Origin: Pegethrix bostrychoides GSE-TBD4-15B
Lineage (GTDB): Bacteria; Cyanobacteriota; Cyanobacteriia; Elainellales; Elainellaceae
Reading direction: 5' to 3'
Assembly: GCA_019359155.1 (NCBI GenBank)
Contig: JAHHHV010000009.1
Location: forward strand, 1 to 35,152
DNA length: 35,152 nt
Shown: piece by piece, positions 14,609-23,300 of the stretch
Layout of the letters: each line of letters opens with the position of its first letter
Numbering within the stretch: the stretch's first letter is position 1
The notes under the pieces: generated by a model
The model's database searches: none
What the model saw: the letters and a program-made list of their open reading frames with translations, nothing else
Told to the model about the DNA's origin: nothing
Position numbers and translations under genes: made by a program

Positions 14609-15024
14609 CAGAGCTGAGTACAGATTTAAGCCTAGATCCGAGTCCAAACCTCACGGAGTCTCCCGCGACAGGCAAGCTCACGACCCATATTTTAGATACC
14701 GGGCGAGGCTGTCCTGCCGCCAACGTCCAGATCGAGCTTTGGGCGCTTGCTCCAGACGGCCAAAGAATCCTGCTCAAAACCGTCTGCACCAATCAGGATG
14801 GCCGCACTGACCAGCCCTTGCTCGCAGGCGCTGAGCTAAAGCGCGGCAGCTATGAGTTGCTCTTTGATATGGGGCCGTATTTTCAGCAGAATTTCGCTAA
14901 TCTAGCTCAGCCACTCTTCCTCGACTTGATCCCGATCCGGTTCGGAATCGTTGACTCAACCGTTCACTACCATGTTCCGCTCCTGGCCTCGCCTTGGTCT
15001 TATACAACCTATCGCGGCAGTTGA
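14605..15024 (+). CDS. uraH: 5-hydroxyisourate hydrolase
   Basis: This transthyretin-related enzyme hydrolyses 5-hydroxyisourate, the product of HpxO, to OHCU. Signature segments are LTTHILDTGRGCPA with the catalytic His28, NQDGRTDQPL with Arg67, and the family terminal block HYHVPLLASPWSYTTYRGS with His121/His123 and the diagnostic C-terminal YRGS. Length is 139 residues; the core is about 113, so residues 1-23 are an N-terminal extension with no signal-peptide character. The ATG overlaps the hpxO stop (ATGA), consistent with translational coupling, and uraD follows after 3 bp. A later start is possible, but no internal Met precedes the core. Cytoplasmic, tetrameric by family. Confidence 0.95.
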   Translation: MTELSTDLSLDPSPNLTESPATGKLTTHILDTGRGCPAANVQIELWALAPDGQRILLKTVCTNQDGRTDQPLLAGAELKRGSYELLFDMGPYFQQNFANLAQPLFLDLIPIRFGIVDSTVHYHVPLLASPWSYTTYRGS

Positions 15025-15027
15025 CCT

Positions 15028-15528
15028 ATGCCCCACAAAATGACTGCGCTCAACCAGATGAATCAGGCTGAATTTACGGCGGCCTTAGGCGAAATTTTTG
15101 AGCAGACTCCCCAAGTGGCGCAGCAGGCTTGGCAGAGCCGCCCGTTTGCCAGTCGCGCTGATCTGCACCAGAAGATGCTGGCGGTTGTGGCGCAGATGTC
15201 CCAGGGCGAGAAGCTGGCGTTGATTCGGGCCCATCCTGATCTCGGCAGCAAGGCCAAAATGGCGGCAGCTTCGGTGCAGGAGCAGGCTGGCGCGGGGTTA
15301 AATCAGCTCTCTGCTGACGAGTTTGAGCGGTTGCACCGCCTTAACCAAGCGTACCGCAGCAAATTTGGCTTCCCGTTTATTATTGCGGTTAAGCAGCAGA
15401 ACAAGATCCGCATCCTGGCCACGTTTGAGCAGCGGTTGACCAACAGCCCTGAGGCTGAGCAGGCGCAGGCGATCGCTGAAATTGCTCAGATTGCTGGATT
15501 TCGCCTAGAGACAGCGGTGGATGAGTAA
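15028..15528 (+). CDS. uraD: OHCU decarboxylase
   Basis: UraD decarboxylates 2-oxo-4-hydroxy-4-carboxy-5-ureidoimidazoline stereospecifically to (S)-allantoin, the third step after HpxO and UraH. The catalytic box RAHPDLGSKAK (His69), the substrate-binding SVQEQAGAGL (82-91) and the FGFPFIIA motif (113-120) are all present. Length 166 residues fits the family. The start could also be Met5; neither has a strong ribosome binding site, but the gene begins 3 bp after uraH and is likely coupled. The next genes for allantoin breakdown (allantoinase, allantoate hydrolases) are not in the window. After the stop (15526-15528) comes a run of imperfect repeats of GAGTAAGTGAGCCAAA. Confidence 0.95.
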   Translation: MPHKMTALNQMNQAEFTAALGEIFEQTPQVAQQAWQSRPFASRADLHQKMLAVVAQMSQGEKLALIRAHPDLGSKAKMAAASVQEQAGAGLNQLSADEFERLHRLNQAYRSKFGFPFIIAVKQQNKIRILATFEQRLTNSPEAEQAQAIAEIAQIAGFRLETAVDE

Positions 15529-15575
15529 GCCAAAGAGTAAGTGAGCCAAAGAGCAAGCGAGAAAGAGTAAGTGAG
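15523..15575. repeat. Imperfect 14-16 bp tandem repeats at the 3' end of uraD
   Basis: The phrases GAGTAAGCCAAA, GAGTAAGTGAGCCAAA, GAGCAAGCGAGAAA and GAGTAAGTGAGCC follow one another; the first contains the uraD stop. Several copies carry in-frame TAA or TGA. A further 240 bp to the next gene contain no other gene and should hold its promoter. Confidence 0.65.
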
Positions 15576-15817
15576 CCAGAACAGCCACATCCAGTATCTC
15601 AATTCTGATGCAGGTTGAATGCAAGTTCCATATGTTTTCGGTGCATAGATTGTTGCGCTAATGACGTTGAAGTGTTCAGTTTGAATTCTGTCACAACCGC
15701 TAAATAGACTTAAACATGATCTCTATTTGATATCGCTGTGGGTAATCTGCTTCAAGATTTTATAGAAACCCGATTAGAGGTTAAAGTAAAACAATCCTAC
15801 TGTAAAGCAGCGTTTCC

Positions 15818-17440
15818 ATGCGTATTTTATTGGTGTATCCGCGATTTCCCCAAAGCTACTGGTCGTTTGAACAGGCCTTGGCGCTCGTTAACCGGAAAGC
15901 CTTATTGCCGCCTTTGGGACTGGTCACGGTAGCAGCGATTCTGCCCCAAGACTGGGAGTATCGCCTCGTCGATCGCAATATTCGGGACGTGACCGATGCC
16001 GAATGGCGCTGGGCCGATCTGGTCTTAATGTCGGGGATGATTGTGCAAAAAGCTGATTTCGCGGCTCAGATTCAGCTTGCCAAGCAGTATGGCAAGCCTG
16101 TGGCAGTAGGGGGGCCTTACGCCAGCTCGCTGCCCGATGAAATCCAGGCGTTTGGGGCTGACTACCTGATTTTGGGTGAAGGCGAAATTACGCTGCCGCT
16201 GTTTGTCGAGGCGCTGGCTCGTGGCGAAACCAGCGGACGCTTCACCACCGCAGAAAAGCCGGACGTGACCACAACGCCCATACCGCGCTTTGACCTGCTA
16301 GAGCTAGATGCCTACGATAATATGTCGGTGCAGTTTTCGCGAGGCTGTCCGTTTCAGTGCGAATTCTGCGACATTATTATTCTCTACGGGCGCAAGCCGC
16401 GCACCAAAACCCCGGAGCAGTTTTTGGCCGAACTTCAGGCTCTCTATGATCTAGGCTGGCGGCGCAGCATCTTCCTGGTCGATGACAACTTCATTGGCAA
16501 CAAGCGCAATGGCAAGCTGCTGCTCAACGCGCTCAAAATCTGGATGGTTGAGCATGATCATCCGTTTTTCCTGAACACTGAAGCCTCCATTGATCTGGCT
16601 CAGGACGACGAGATGCTAGAGCTGATGGCCGACTGCAACTTCAACGCCGTGTTCCTGGGGATCGAAACCCCCGATACCGACAGCCTCGCTGTCACCAAGA
16701 AATTCCAAAATACTCGCGATCCGCTCAGCGAGTCGGTGCAGAAGATTATGCGCTATGGCCTGCGCGTCACGGCGGGCTTTATCATCGGCTTTGATGGCGA
16801 AAAGCCCGGTGCAGGTGAGCGGGTGATTCAGTTTGTCGAAGAGACGGCCATCTCGCTGGCGATGTTTAGTATGCTGCAAGTGCTGCCCGGTACCGCGCTC
16901 GAAACCCGGCTCAAAAAAGAAGGTCGAATGCTGGCAGGCGAGGAAAGCGGCAACATCAACCAGACGACGCTGATGAATTTTGTGCCGAGTCGCCCGATCG
17001 AAACCATTGCTCAGGAATATATCCAGGCGTTCTGGGAGCTATATGACCCGCAGACCTATCTGGATCGCACTTATCGTCAGTTTCTACTGATGGGTGAACC
17101 GCGCAACAAGGCTCAGCTGCGTGCTCCGAGCTGGGTGGTGATCCGCGCCATGTTGATTATCTTCTGGCGGCAGGGCTTGCTGCGTAAGACGCGCTGGAGC
17201 TTCTGGCGCTATCTGCTGCATATGATCCAGGCTAAGCCCAAAAACTGGCAGTACTACCTCTCGATCTGCGCTCTGGGCGAGCATTTCCTGGAATATCGGC
17301 AGCTAGTTCGACAGCAGATTGAACAGCAGCTTGATGAGTACCTGAAGCTAAAAGCGACTCAGGATCAGCAGGCAGAAGCTGAGAATGCAGCTGAGAATGC
17401 AGCTGAGAATGCAGAAGCTGAAAAAATCGTTGCCGCCTAG
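15818..17440 (+). CDS. B12-binding domain radical SAM protein (HpnP-like/DUF4070 type)
   Basis: The 540-residue protein has a cobalamin-binding Rossmann-like domain (about 1-135; RILLVYPRFP, PPLGLVTVAAILP, VGGPYASSLP, LGEGE). A radical SAM core follows, with the cluster motif C177-x3-C181-x2-C184 in SRGCPFQCEFCDI, then LVDDNFIGNKR and FLGIETPD, and a C-terminal helical region like DUF4070. Such enzymes usually methylate unactivated carbons or rearrange substrates. The length and many segments resemble HpnP, the hopanoid C-2 methylase, but close cyanobacterial paralogues exist and no hopanoid genes are nearby, so I do not assign hpnP. The C-terminal tail contains three perfect 12-bp units (GCTGAGAATGCA, 17378-17413) coding AENA repeats, probably a disordered tail. 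Cobalamin genes lie 8 kb downstream. Confidence 0.88.
   Translation: MRILLVYPRFPQSYWSFEQALALVNRKALLPPLGLVTVAAILPQDWEYRLVDRNIRDVTDAEWRWADLVLMSGMIVQKADFAAQIQLAKQYGKPVAVGGPYASSLPDEIQAFGADYLILGEGEITLPLFVEALARGETSGRFTTAEKPDVTTTPIPRFDLLELDAYDNMSVQFSRGCPFQCEFCDIIILYGRKPRTKTPEQFLAELQALYDLGWRRSIFLVDDNFIGNKRNGKLLLNALKIWMVEHDHPFFLNTEASIDLAQDDEMLELMADCNFNAVFLGIETPDTDSLAVTKKFQNTRDPLSESVQKIMRYGLRVTAGFIIGFDGEKPGAGERVIQFVEETAISLAMFSMLQVLPGTALETRLKKEGRMLAGEESGNINQTTLMNFVPSRPIETIAQEYIQAFWELYDPQTYLDRTYRQFLLMGEPRNKAQLRAPSWVVIRAMLIIFWRQGLLRKTRWSFWRYLLHMIQAKPKNWQYYLSICALGEHFLEYRQLVRQQIEQQLDEYLKLKATQDQQAEAENAAENAAENAEAEKIVAA
17378..17413. repeat. Three perfect 12-bp units coding AENA
   Basis: GCTGAGAATGCA is repeated three times at 17378-17413 near the 3' end of the radical SAM gene, keeping the reading frame. 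A slippage product like the ELEP array at 7603-7686. Confidence 0.9.
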
Positions 17441-17568
17441 CGATATTCAACCGCTCGTGAATGATCAAAAGTAGACTGGAGTTAATTCCATTGGTATAGA
17501 GAAGCTATAAGTCGCTGCAACCTCGAAATAACCATTGAAAGTAGCCATTGAAAGTAATCACTGAGAAT

Positions 17569-17624
17569 AGGAGGAGAACTTATATGATTAATGATGATTA
17601 ATGCAGTGGCTTGCTAGATGCTAA
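17569..17624 (+). promoter_or_regulatory. Leader with overlapping mini-ORFs carrying the only strong SD before birA
   Basis: AGGAGGAG (17569-17576) is followed after 7 nt by ATG and a 5-codon frame (MINDD, 17584-17601). Its TAA overlaps by one base the ATG of a second 7-codon frame (MQWLARC, 17601-17624), which in turn contains the birA ATG at 17618. The codon directly before the birA ATG is TAG in frame, so no upstream birA start exists. birA has no SD of its own, 41 nt away from the strong one. This predicts termination-reinitiation coupling. Alternatively the first mini-ORF is incidental. Confidence 0.45.
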
Positions 17625-18409
17625 TTTCTGATCCAAATCTACCCGACTGGCTACAGTGGCTAGAGCGCTGTGAAAGCACCAGCACTTGGGCAATTCAGCA
17701 TCCTGATCTGCTTCAGCATGGAGATGTCGTCTACACGCAGCAGCAAACTGCCGGTCGCGCTCAGCAGGGTCGCCGCTGGTATACGCCCCCCGGCGGGCTA
17801 GCCGCTAGCTTCATTCTAGATAACTTGAGCGCTAGCCAGTTGACTGGACTCAGCCTCGTCGCTGGATTGGCCGTGATCTACGCCATCGAAGATCTGCTGC
17901 CTGATCTAGAGCATCAGCTCGGACTCAAATGGCCCAACGACATTATCGTGCAGGATTGCAAACTGGCGGGGATTCTCTGCGAGGCCATCTCTAGCCGTCG
18001 CGGCAGCCGCGTTGTGGTTGGGATTGGTCTGAATCACCGGGTTGAGTTTGCCGCAGCGAATCTGACTCCAGCCGAGGTGGGTCATCCAATCAGTCTGCAT
18101 CAGCTCTGCCCCGACTCTGCCCTCCCCAATCAGTTGACTTTACTAGAGCGTCTGCGACATTATCTAGGGCAGGCGAGTGCTCTGGTAGCTCAGGGTTCGG
18201 GAATCGCCGCCTTTTTGCCAGCCCTGCGTCAGCGCGATTGGCTGTTGAATCGGCAGATTGGCTGGCAGGCGGACGCAGCGAGTTCGGCTGATCCGGCAGG
18301 TCTGGTCACAGCACAGGCGGCTGGCCTGGACGACTGGGGGCGACTGCTGCTGCGGCAGACTGACGGGCATCTGCGGGCGGTTGCCTCTGGGCGAGTGGTG
18401 AAGTGGTAG
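17618..18409 (+). CDS. birA: Biotin--[acetyl-CoA-carboxylase] ligase, monofunctional
   Basis: Biotin ligase makes biotinyl-AMP and transfers biotin to a lysine of carboxylase carrier domains. The biotin/ATP loop appears as QQTAGRAQQGRRWYTPPGG (residues 46-54 replace the common GRGRxGRxW; the second Gly-Arg of the loop is changed to Ala-Gln). It is followed by LKWPNDII (103-110) and CKLAGILCE, then the IGLNHR segment. There is no N-terminal HTH domain, so it is a class I enzyme without repressor function. Length 263, complete. The stop lies 11 bp before the atzF ATG, so the two are almost certainly co-transcribed. Since urea carboxylase is biotin-dependent and feeds AtzF, the pairing makes biochemical sense, although acetyl-CoA carboxylase is the universal substrate. 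The start is fixed by an in-frame stop just before it. Confidence 0.93.
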   Translation: MLISDPNLPDWLQWLERCESTSTWAIQHPDLLQHGDVVYTQQQTAGRAQQGRRWYTPPGGLAASFILDNLSASQLTGLSLVAGLAVIYAIEDLLPDLEHQLGLKWPNDIIVQDCKLAGILCEAISSRRGSRVVVGIGLNHRVEFAAANLTPAEVGHPISLHQLCPDSALPNQLTLLERLRHYLGQASALVAQGSGIAAFLPALRQRDWLLNRQIGWQADAASSADPAGLVTAQAAGLDDWGRLLLRQTDGHLRAVASGRVVKW

Positions 18410-18420
18410 GAGTAGGAGGG

Positions 18421-20283
18421 ATGGCAAATTTGCATCAGCAGGACTTGACTCAGCAAGGCTCCCATCAACAGAGCCTCGATCTGCGGGCATTGCGTCAGCG
18501 CTACCGAGACGGAGAAACGCCTGAATCTGTGATTGCCCAAATCTACGAGCAGATTGCCGCCTATGGTGACCCGGCCATCTGGATCTACCTGGCTCCTTTA
18601 GCCGACTCGCTACAACGCGCTAGAGCCTTACAGCAGCAAGATCTGTCTCTGCTACCGCTCTACGGCGTACCCTTTGCCATCAAAGACAATATCGACTGGG
18701 AAGCTAGCCCTACCACCGCAGGCTGTCCGGCCTTCGCCTACCAGCCAACCGCCTCGGCTACCGTTGTCCAAAAGCTCTGTGCAGCGGGAGCGATCCCGAT
18801 TGGCAAAACCAACCTCGACCAGTTTGCCACTGGGTTAGTCGGCACGCGCAGTCCCTACGGTATCTGCCGCAACCCGTTTGACGCGCGGTTTATTCCGGGC
18901 GGCTCTAGTTCCGGGTCGGGGGTGGCGGTCGCCGCAGGGCTGGTCAGCTTTGCGCTGGGCACAGATACGGCAGGCTCAGGTCGAGTTCCAGCAGCTTTTG
19001 GCAATATTGTCGGGCTAAAGCCAACCAAAGGCCAGATCAGCACGAAAGGACTGGTTCCGGCAGTGCGAAGCCTCGACTGTATTTCGATTTTTGCCCTCAC
19101 CTGCGCGGATGCGGCGACTGTCCTGCAAGTGGCGGGCGGCTTTGACCCAGAAGATGCCTTTTCGCGCGCCGCGCTGCCGCTGACGCTACCTGATCTGACG
19201 GCACTGCGGGTCGGCGTTCCGGACTCACAGCACCTGAAGTTTTTTGAAAACGCAGCGGCTGAGCAGAACTATCAGGCAGCACTAGAGCGGCTGTGGCATC
19301 TGGGCTGTCAGCCCGTCCCCATTGACTTTCGCCCCTTTGCAGAAACTGTGCCCTTGCTCTACCAGGGAGCCTGGGTGGCCGAACGGCTGGCGGCAGTTGG
19401 CGATTTCCTAGCGCAGCAGCCCGAAGCCATCGACCCGACGGTGCGCCAAATTATTGCCGACGGCAGTCAGTATGATGCGGTGGCGGCCTACCGCAGTTTC
19501 TATCAGCTCGCCGAACTGAAGCGTCAGGCTGAGTTGCAGTGGGCGCAGATGGACGTTTTGGCGCTGCCCACTACCGGCACCATCTACAGCTTGGCAGCAG
19601 TTGAGGCTGAACCGCTGAAACTCAACAGCAACCTCGGCACCTATACCAATTTTGTGAATCTGCTGGATCTGGCGGCGATTGCTGTACCCAACGGCTTTCA
19701 GCCAGACGGTTTGCCCACCGGACTCAGCTTGATTGCCCCGGCCTGGACGGATCAGGCGCTCTGTCGGTTGGGAGCGGCCTATCACGCAGCGGTGGGCGGG
19801 CTACTGGGCGCGACGACCGTGCCGCTGCCGCCGCTAGAGCTGCCAGAGCTGCCAGAGTTAGCTGGATTACCAACCTGTATTGAGCCAAGCCAGCCGGACT
19901 GGATCAAAATTGCCGTCGTGGGCGCTCACCTCAGCGGACAGCCGCTCAACCCGCAGCTCACCAATGAACAAGGCAGGCTAGTCCGCGCTTGTCGCACGCA
20001 GCCAATCTACAGGCTCTATGCGCTTGCTGGAGGTGCAGTTCCTAAGCCGGGACTGGTGCGAATGAACGGGCAGGGATATGCAGTTGAGCTAGAGGTCTGG
20101 GAGCTGCCTGCGGCGGGGTTTGGGCGCTTCGTCAACAATATTCCGTCGCCGCTGGGGATTGGCACGATAATTTTAGAGGATGGCGAGGTGGTGAAAGGAT
20201 TTCTCTGCGAACCCTTTGCTCTAGAAGCTGCCCCTGACATCTCGCAGTTTGGTGGCTGGCGAGCTTATTTGGCTAGCCTGTAG
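18421..20283 (+). CDS. atzF: Allophanate hydrolase
   Basis: AtzF splits allophanate into 2 NH3 and 2 CO2, the last step of the urea carboxylase route and of cyanuric acid breakdown. The amidase domain (about 20-440) has the complete Ser-cisSer-Lys triad: Lys88 in PFAIKDNID, Ser162 in the GGSSSGSG loop and Ser186 in GTDTAGSGR. The 24-residue spacing of the two serines is as in other amidases. Residues about 480-620 form the separate C-terminal domain typical of allophanate hydrolases (IAVVGAHLSGQPLNPQL, then LYALAGGAVPKPGLVR), which distinguishes it from GatA and simple amidases. Length 620 fits AtzF. ATG 18421 is chosen because TAGGAG lies 8 bases upstream; a GTG at 18403 inside birA is possible. 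Urea carboxylase is not in the window. Confidence 0.93.
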   Translation: MANLHQQDLTQQGSHQQSLDLRALRQRYRDGETPESVIAQIYEQIAAYGDPAIWIYLAPLADSLQRARALQQQDLSLLPLYGVPFAIKDNIDWEASPTTAGCPAFAYQPTASATVVQKLCAAGAIPIGKTNLDQFATGLVGTRSPYGICRNPFDARFIPGGSSSGSGVAVAAGLVSFALGTDTAGSGRVPAAFGNIVGLKPTKGQISTKGLVPAVRSLDCISIFALTCADAATVLQVAGGFDPEDAFSRAALPLTLPDLTALRVGVPDSQHLKFFENAAAEQNYQAALERLWHLGCQPVPIDFRPFAETVPLLYQGAWVAERLAAVGDFLAQQPEAIDPTVRQIIADGSQYDAVAAYRSFYQLAELKRQAELQWAQMDVLALPTTGTIYSLAAVEAEPLKLNSNLGTYTNFVNLLDLAAIAVPNGFQPDGLPTGLSLIAPAWTDQALCRLGAAYHAAVGGLLGATTVPLPPLELPELPELAGLPTCIEPSQPDWIKIAVVGAHLSGQPLNPQLTNEQGRLVRACRTQPIYRLYALAGGAVPKPGLVRMNGQGYAVELEVWELPAAGFGRFVNNIPSPLGIGTIILEDGEVVKGFLCEPFALEAAPDISQFGGWRAYLASL

Positions 20284-20314
20284 TGTCTGGTACAGCGTAG
20301 TGTCTGGTACAGCA
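20281..20314. repeat. 17-bp tandem duplication over the atzF stop
   Basis: TAGTGTCTGGTACAGC plus one base occurs twice in tandem (20281-20297, 20298-20314). The first copy contains the atzF stop. It fills the short gap between the convergent atzF and kinase genes. Confidence 0.85.
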
Positions 20315-20322
20315 TGGGATTG

Positions 20323-23300
20323 CTACTCAATGAGCTTGGCAATTACCGCCACTACTGTTTCGGCATCAATGGGTTTGGCGAGATGAAGCTGAAAGCCAGC
20401 GGCGATTGCCTGCTGCTGATCGATCTCGCCAGCATAGGCGGTGAGGGCAATGGCTGGGATCTGACCGCCTTGCTGGGGTGGTAGGGCCCGAATCTGCCGC
20501 ATCAGCATGTAGCCATCCATTTCAGGCATGCCAATATCGCTGATGATGAGCTGAGGGCAAGCGTCAGCGATTGCGGCTAGCGCTTCGGCTCCTGACGTGG
20601 CAATCTGCACCGTCGCGCTGGCTTGCTCTAGCACAAACGCGAGCAGATCGCGAGAGTCTGCTTCATCGTCAACAATCAGCACCTGAACGCCGCTTAGATC
20701 ACGCTGAAGAACAGCGGACGAATGAGCAGTGAACTCCGGAACTGGCCGAGGAGCAATGGGTAATAGAACAGTGAAGCGACTGCCCTGATCCTCGCCAGCG
20801 CTCTCGGCCTTGACCGTACCCCCATGCAGCTCTGTAATTTGTCGAACAATTGCCAAACCCAGGCCGAGTCCGCCAAACTTGCGGGTTGTCGCTCCGTCCT
20901 CTTGCCGAAAATGCTCAAACACATGGGGCAGAAAATCAGCCTGAATCCCCTTGCCCGTGTCGGCTACTTGAATTTGAGCTTGGTTGCCCACCTGAGCCAG
21001 CGAAACGGTGACCTGTCCGCCCTGAGACGTAAACTTGATGGCGTTGGAGAGCAGATTCCAGATGACCTGTTGCAGTCGCCCCGCATCGCCAATTACTAGC
21101 CCCGTCAGCGGCGAATAGAGAGTTTGAATCTGAATTGATTTAGCTTCGGCGGCGAGCCGGACTGTCTCTAATGCAGCAGCAATAACGGCGCTCAAATTAA
21201 CTGGCAAGGTCGCTAAACTCATCTTCCCCTGCAAAATCCGGGAAATATCCAGCATATCTTCGATCAGCTGTGCCTGAAGTTTAGCGTTGCGTTCAATGGT
21301 GGCAATTGCTATATGCGTTTTTGTGTCATCTAGATTACCCTGCTGAAGTAATCTTGACCATCCCAAAATTGGATTCAGGGGTGTACGCAACTCATGTGAG
21401 AGTACCGCCAAAAACTCATCTTTGATTCGGTTAGACTGCACCAGCGCTTCAGCCCGCTCCTGAAGTTCTGCCACCAGATGCGAACGCTCCAAGGCCACCG
21501 CAACCTGATTGGCGATCACCTGCATCAGCTCCAGCTCATCGGCAGTGAAGCGGTCGCGCTGGCGAGTACCCAGCCCCAGCGTTCCCAAGACGCGATTGCC
21601 CACCAGCAGCGGATGGCTGGCGTAGGCTCTAATGCCAATCGACTGAACTGGAACTGCGAGGGGGTTGTCGGCAGCCTCTAACGCCTGTTCGACAACAGCA
21701 GGCCGCCGATATTTAGCCACATGGCCGCAGACACCTTCCCCAAGCTTTAGGAGCCGAGCTGATTCGGCTACCTCTGCCGAGATGCCGCCATAGGCGTGGA
21801 GCTGTAGACAGTCATGCTCTGAGTCAAACAGGTAGTTAAAGTAAACTTCCAGCCCCAAATGCGCCGCCACCCGTTCAAACAGGCTCGCCAAAAATATCTT
21901 TGGATCCTCACTCAGCAGCAAATCGTTGGCAATTTCTGAAAGTAGCTTCAGCCGCTCATTGCGAGCTTTTAAACGGGCTTCAGTCTGCTGACGCTCGGTG
22001 ATATCTCGCGTCACGCCTGCTACCGCTTCGACTACGCCGGTTTGATCAAAAAGCGGTACAAAAATATATTCATAGAAGCCTGTACCAGAAACGCTGGTGT
22101 AGGATGTCTCGTCTTTGAGGGACTCGCCGGTTTCAATCACCTGCTGGATCTGATTTTGCATGAGAGCTGCCATCTCTGGCGAATAGTCTAGCTCTGCACA
22201 GGTCTTGCCCAGCACCTCAGCCGCAGATTTCTGCCAGAGATTCAGCAGGGGCTGATTCACATAGGTAAATCGTCCGGTTCGATCAAATCTGTAGATGAAA
22301 TCGGGTACAGCAGAGGCAATCCCATCAAACTGTCGGATCTGCTGTTCGAGTTCAGCAGAAACCTGGCGCAGCCTATCTTCGGCCTGTTTGCGTTCCGTCA
22401 CATTCTGAAAATAGACGGTAATGCCGTTGGCAGAGGGATAGGCGTGAACCTCGTACCAGCGATCGTGGTCGGGGTAGAACGCAGTCAGTGAACCCGCTAC
22501 CTGATCACTCAGAACGCGCCGATAAAGCTGTCCAAACTCGCTGCTACTGAGTCCTGGATAGGCTTCCCAAACATTTTTCCCAATTAAACCAGGAGCGAGC
22601 AGCAATTGGGCAGCTTGATTTAAATAGGTAAATAGCCAGTTTTCATCGACAGCAAAGAAGGCATCAGAAATACTCTCTAAGATGTCTCGCCGCTGCTCTT
22701 CGCTTTCCCGCACGACTTCCTCTGCCTGCTTGCGGTCGGTAATATCGATCACCGAGCCAATGTAGCCCTGATACTGGCCATCTTCGTCAAACCAGGGATT
22801 GGCAGCATCAATCGCCCAGATGTAGCTACCGTCTCTATCACGCAGCTGATACTCCAACCTAAATCCCACCTGCTGCTGATTAGCCGCTAGAAAGATCTGT
22901 TTGGCAGCTTCATCGTCATCTGGGTGCACGGCGCTTAACCATCCAAACCCCAGCCCCGATGCTGCGGTCTGCCCGGTAAAGTCATACCAGCTCTGGCTGA
23001 GGTAGGTACAGAACCCGGTTGAGTCAGTCACCCAGACCATAAAGGGGGCGTGATCGGCCATGTTGCGGAACTGCTCTTCGCTGTCACGCAGCCGCAGCTC
23101 GATGCGCTTTCGGATCGTGATATCGCTAAACAGAATGCCAACCTTACAGTCCTCTGGCGACCCGATCCGAAAGGCAGAGACATCAAACCAGCGATCTAGC
23201 GCTTCAGCCCGCTCCTCAAAGCGCTGGGATTCGCCTGTGAGCACAACCCGGCCATAGAGATCAAACCAGTAGGGTTCCATATCTGGCACCAGCTCGCGCA

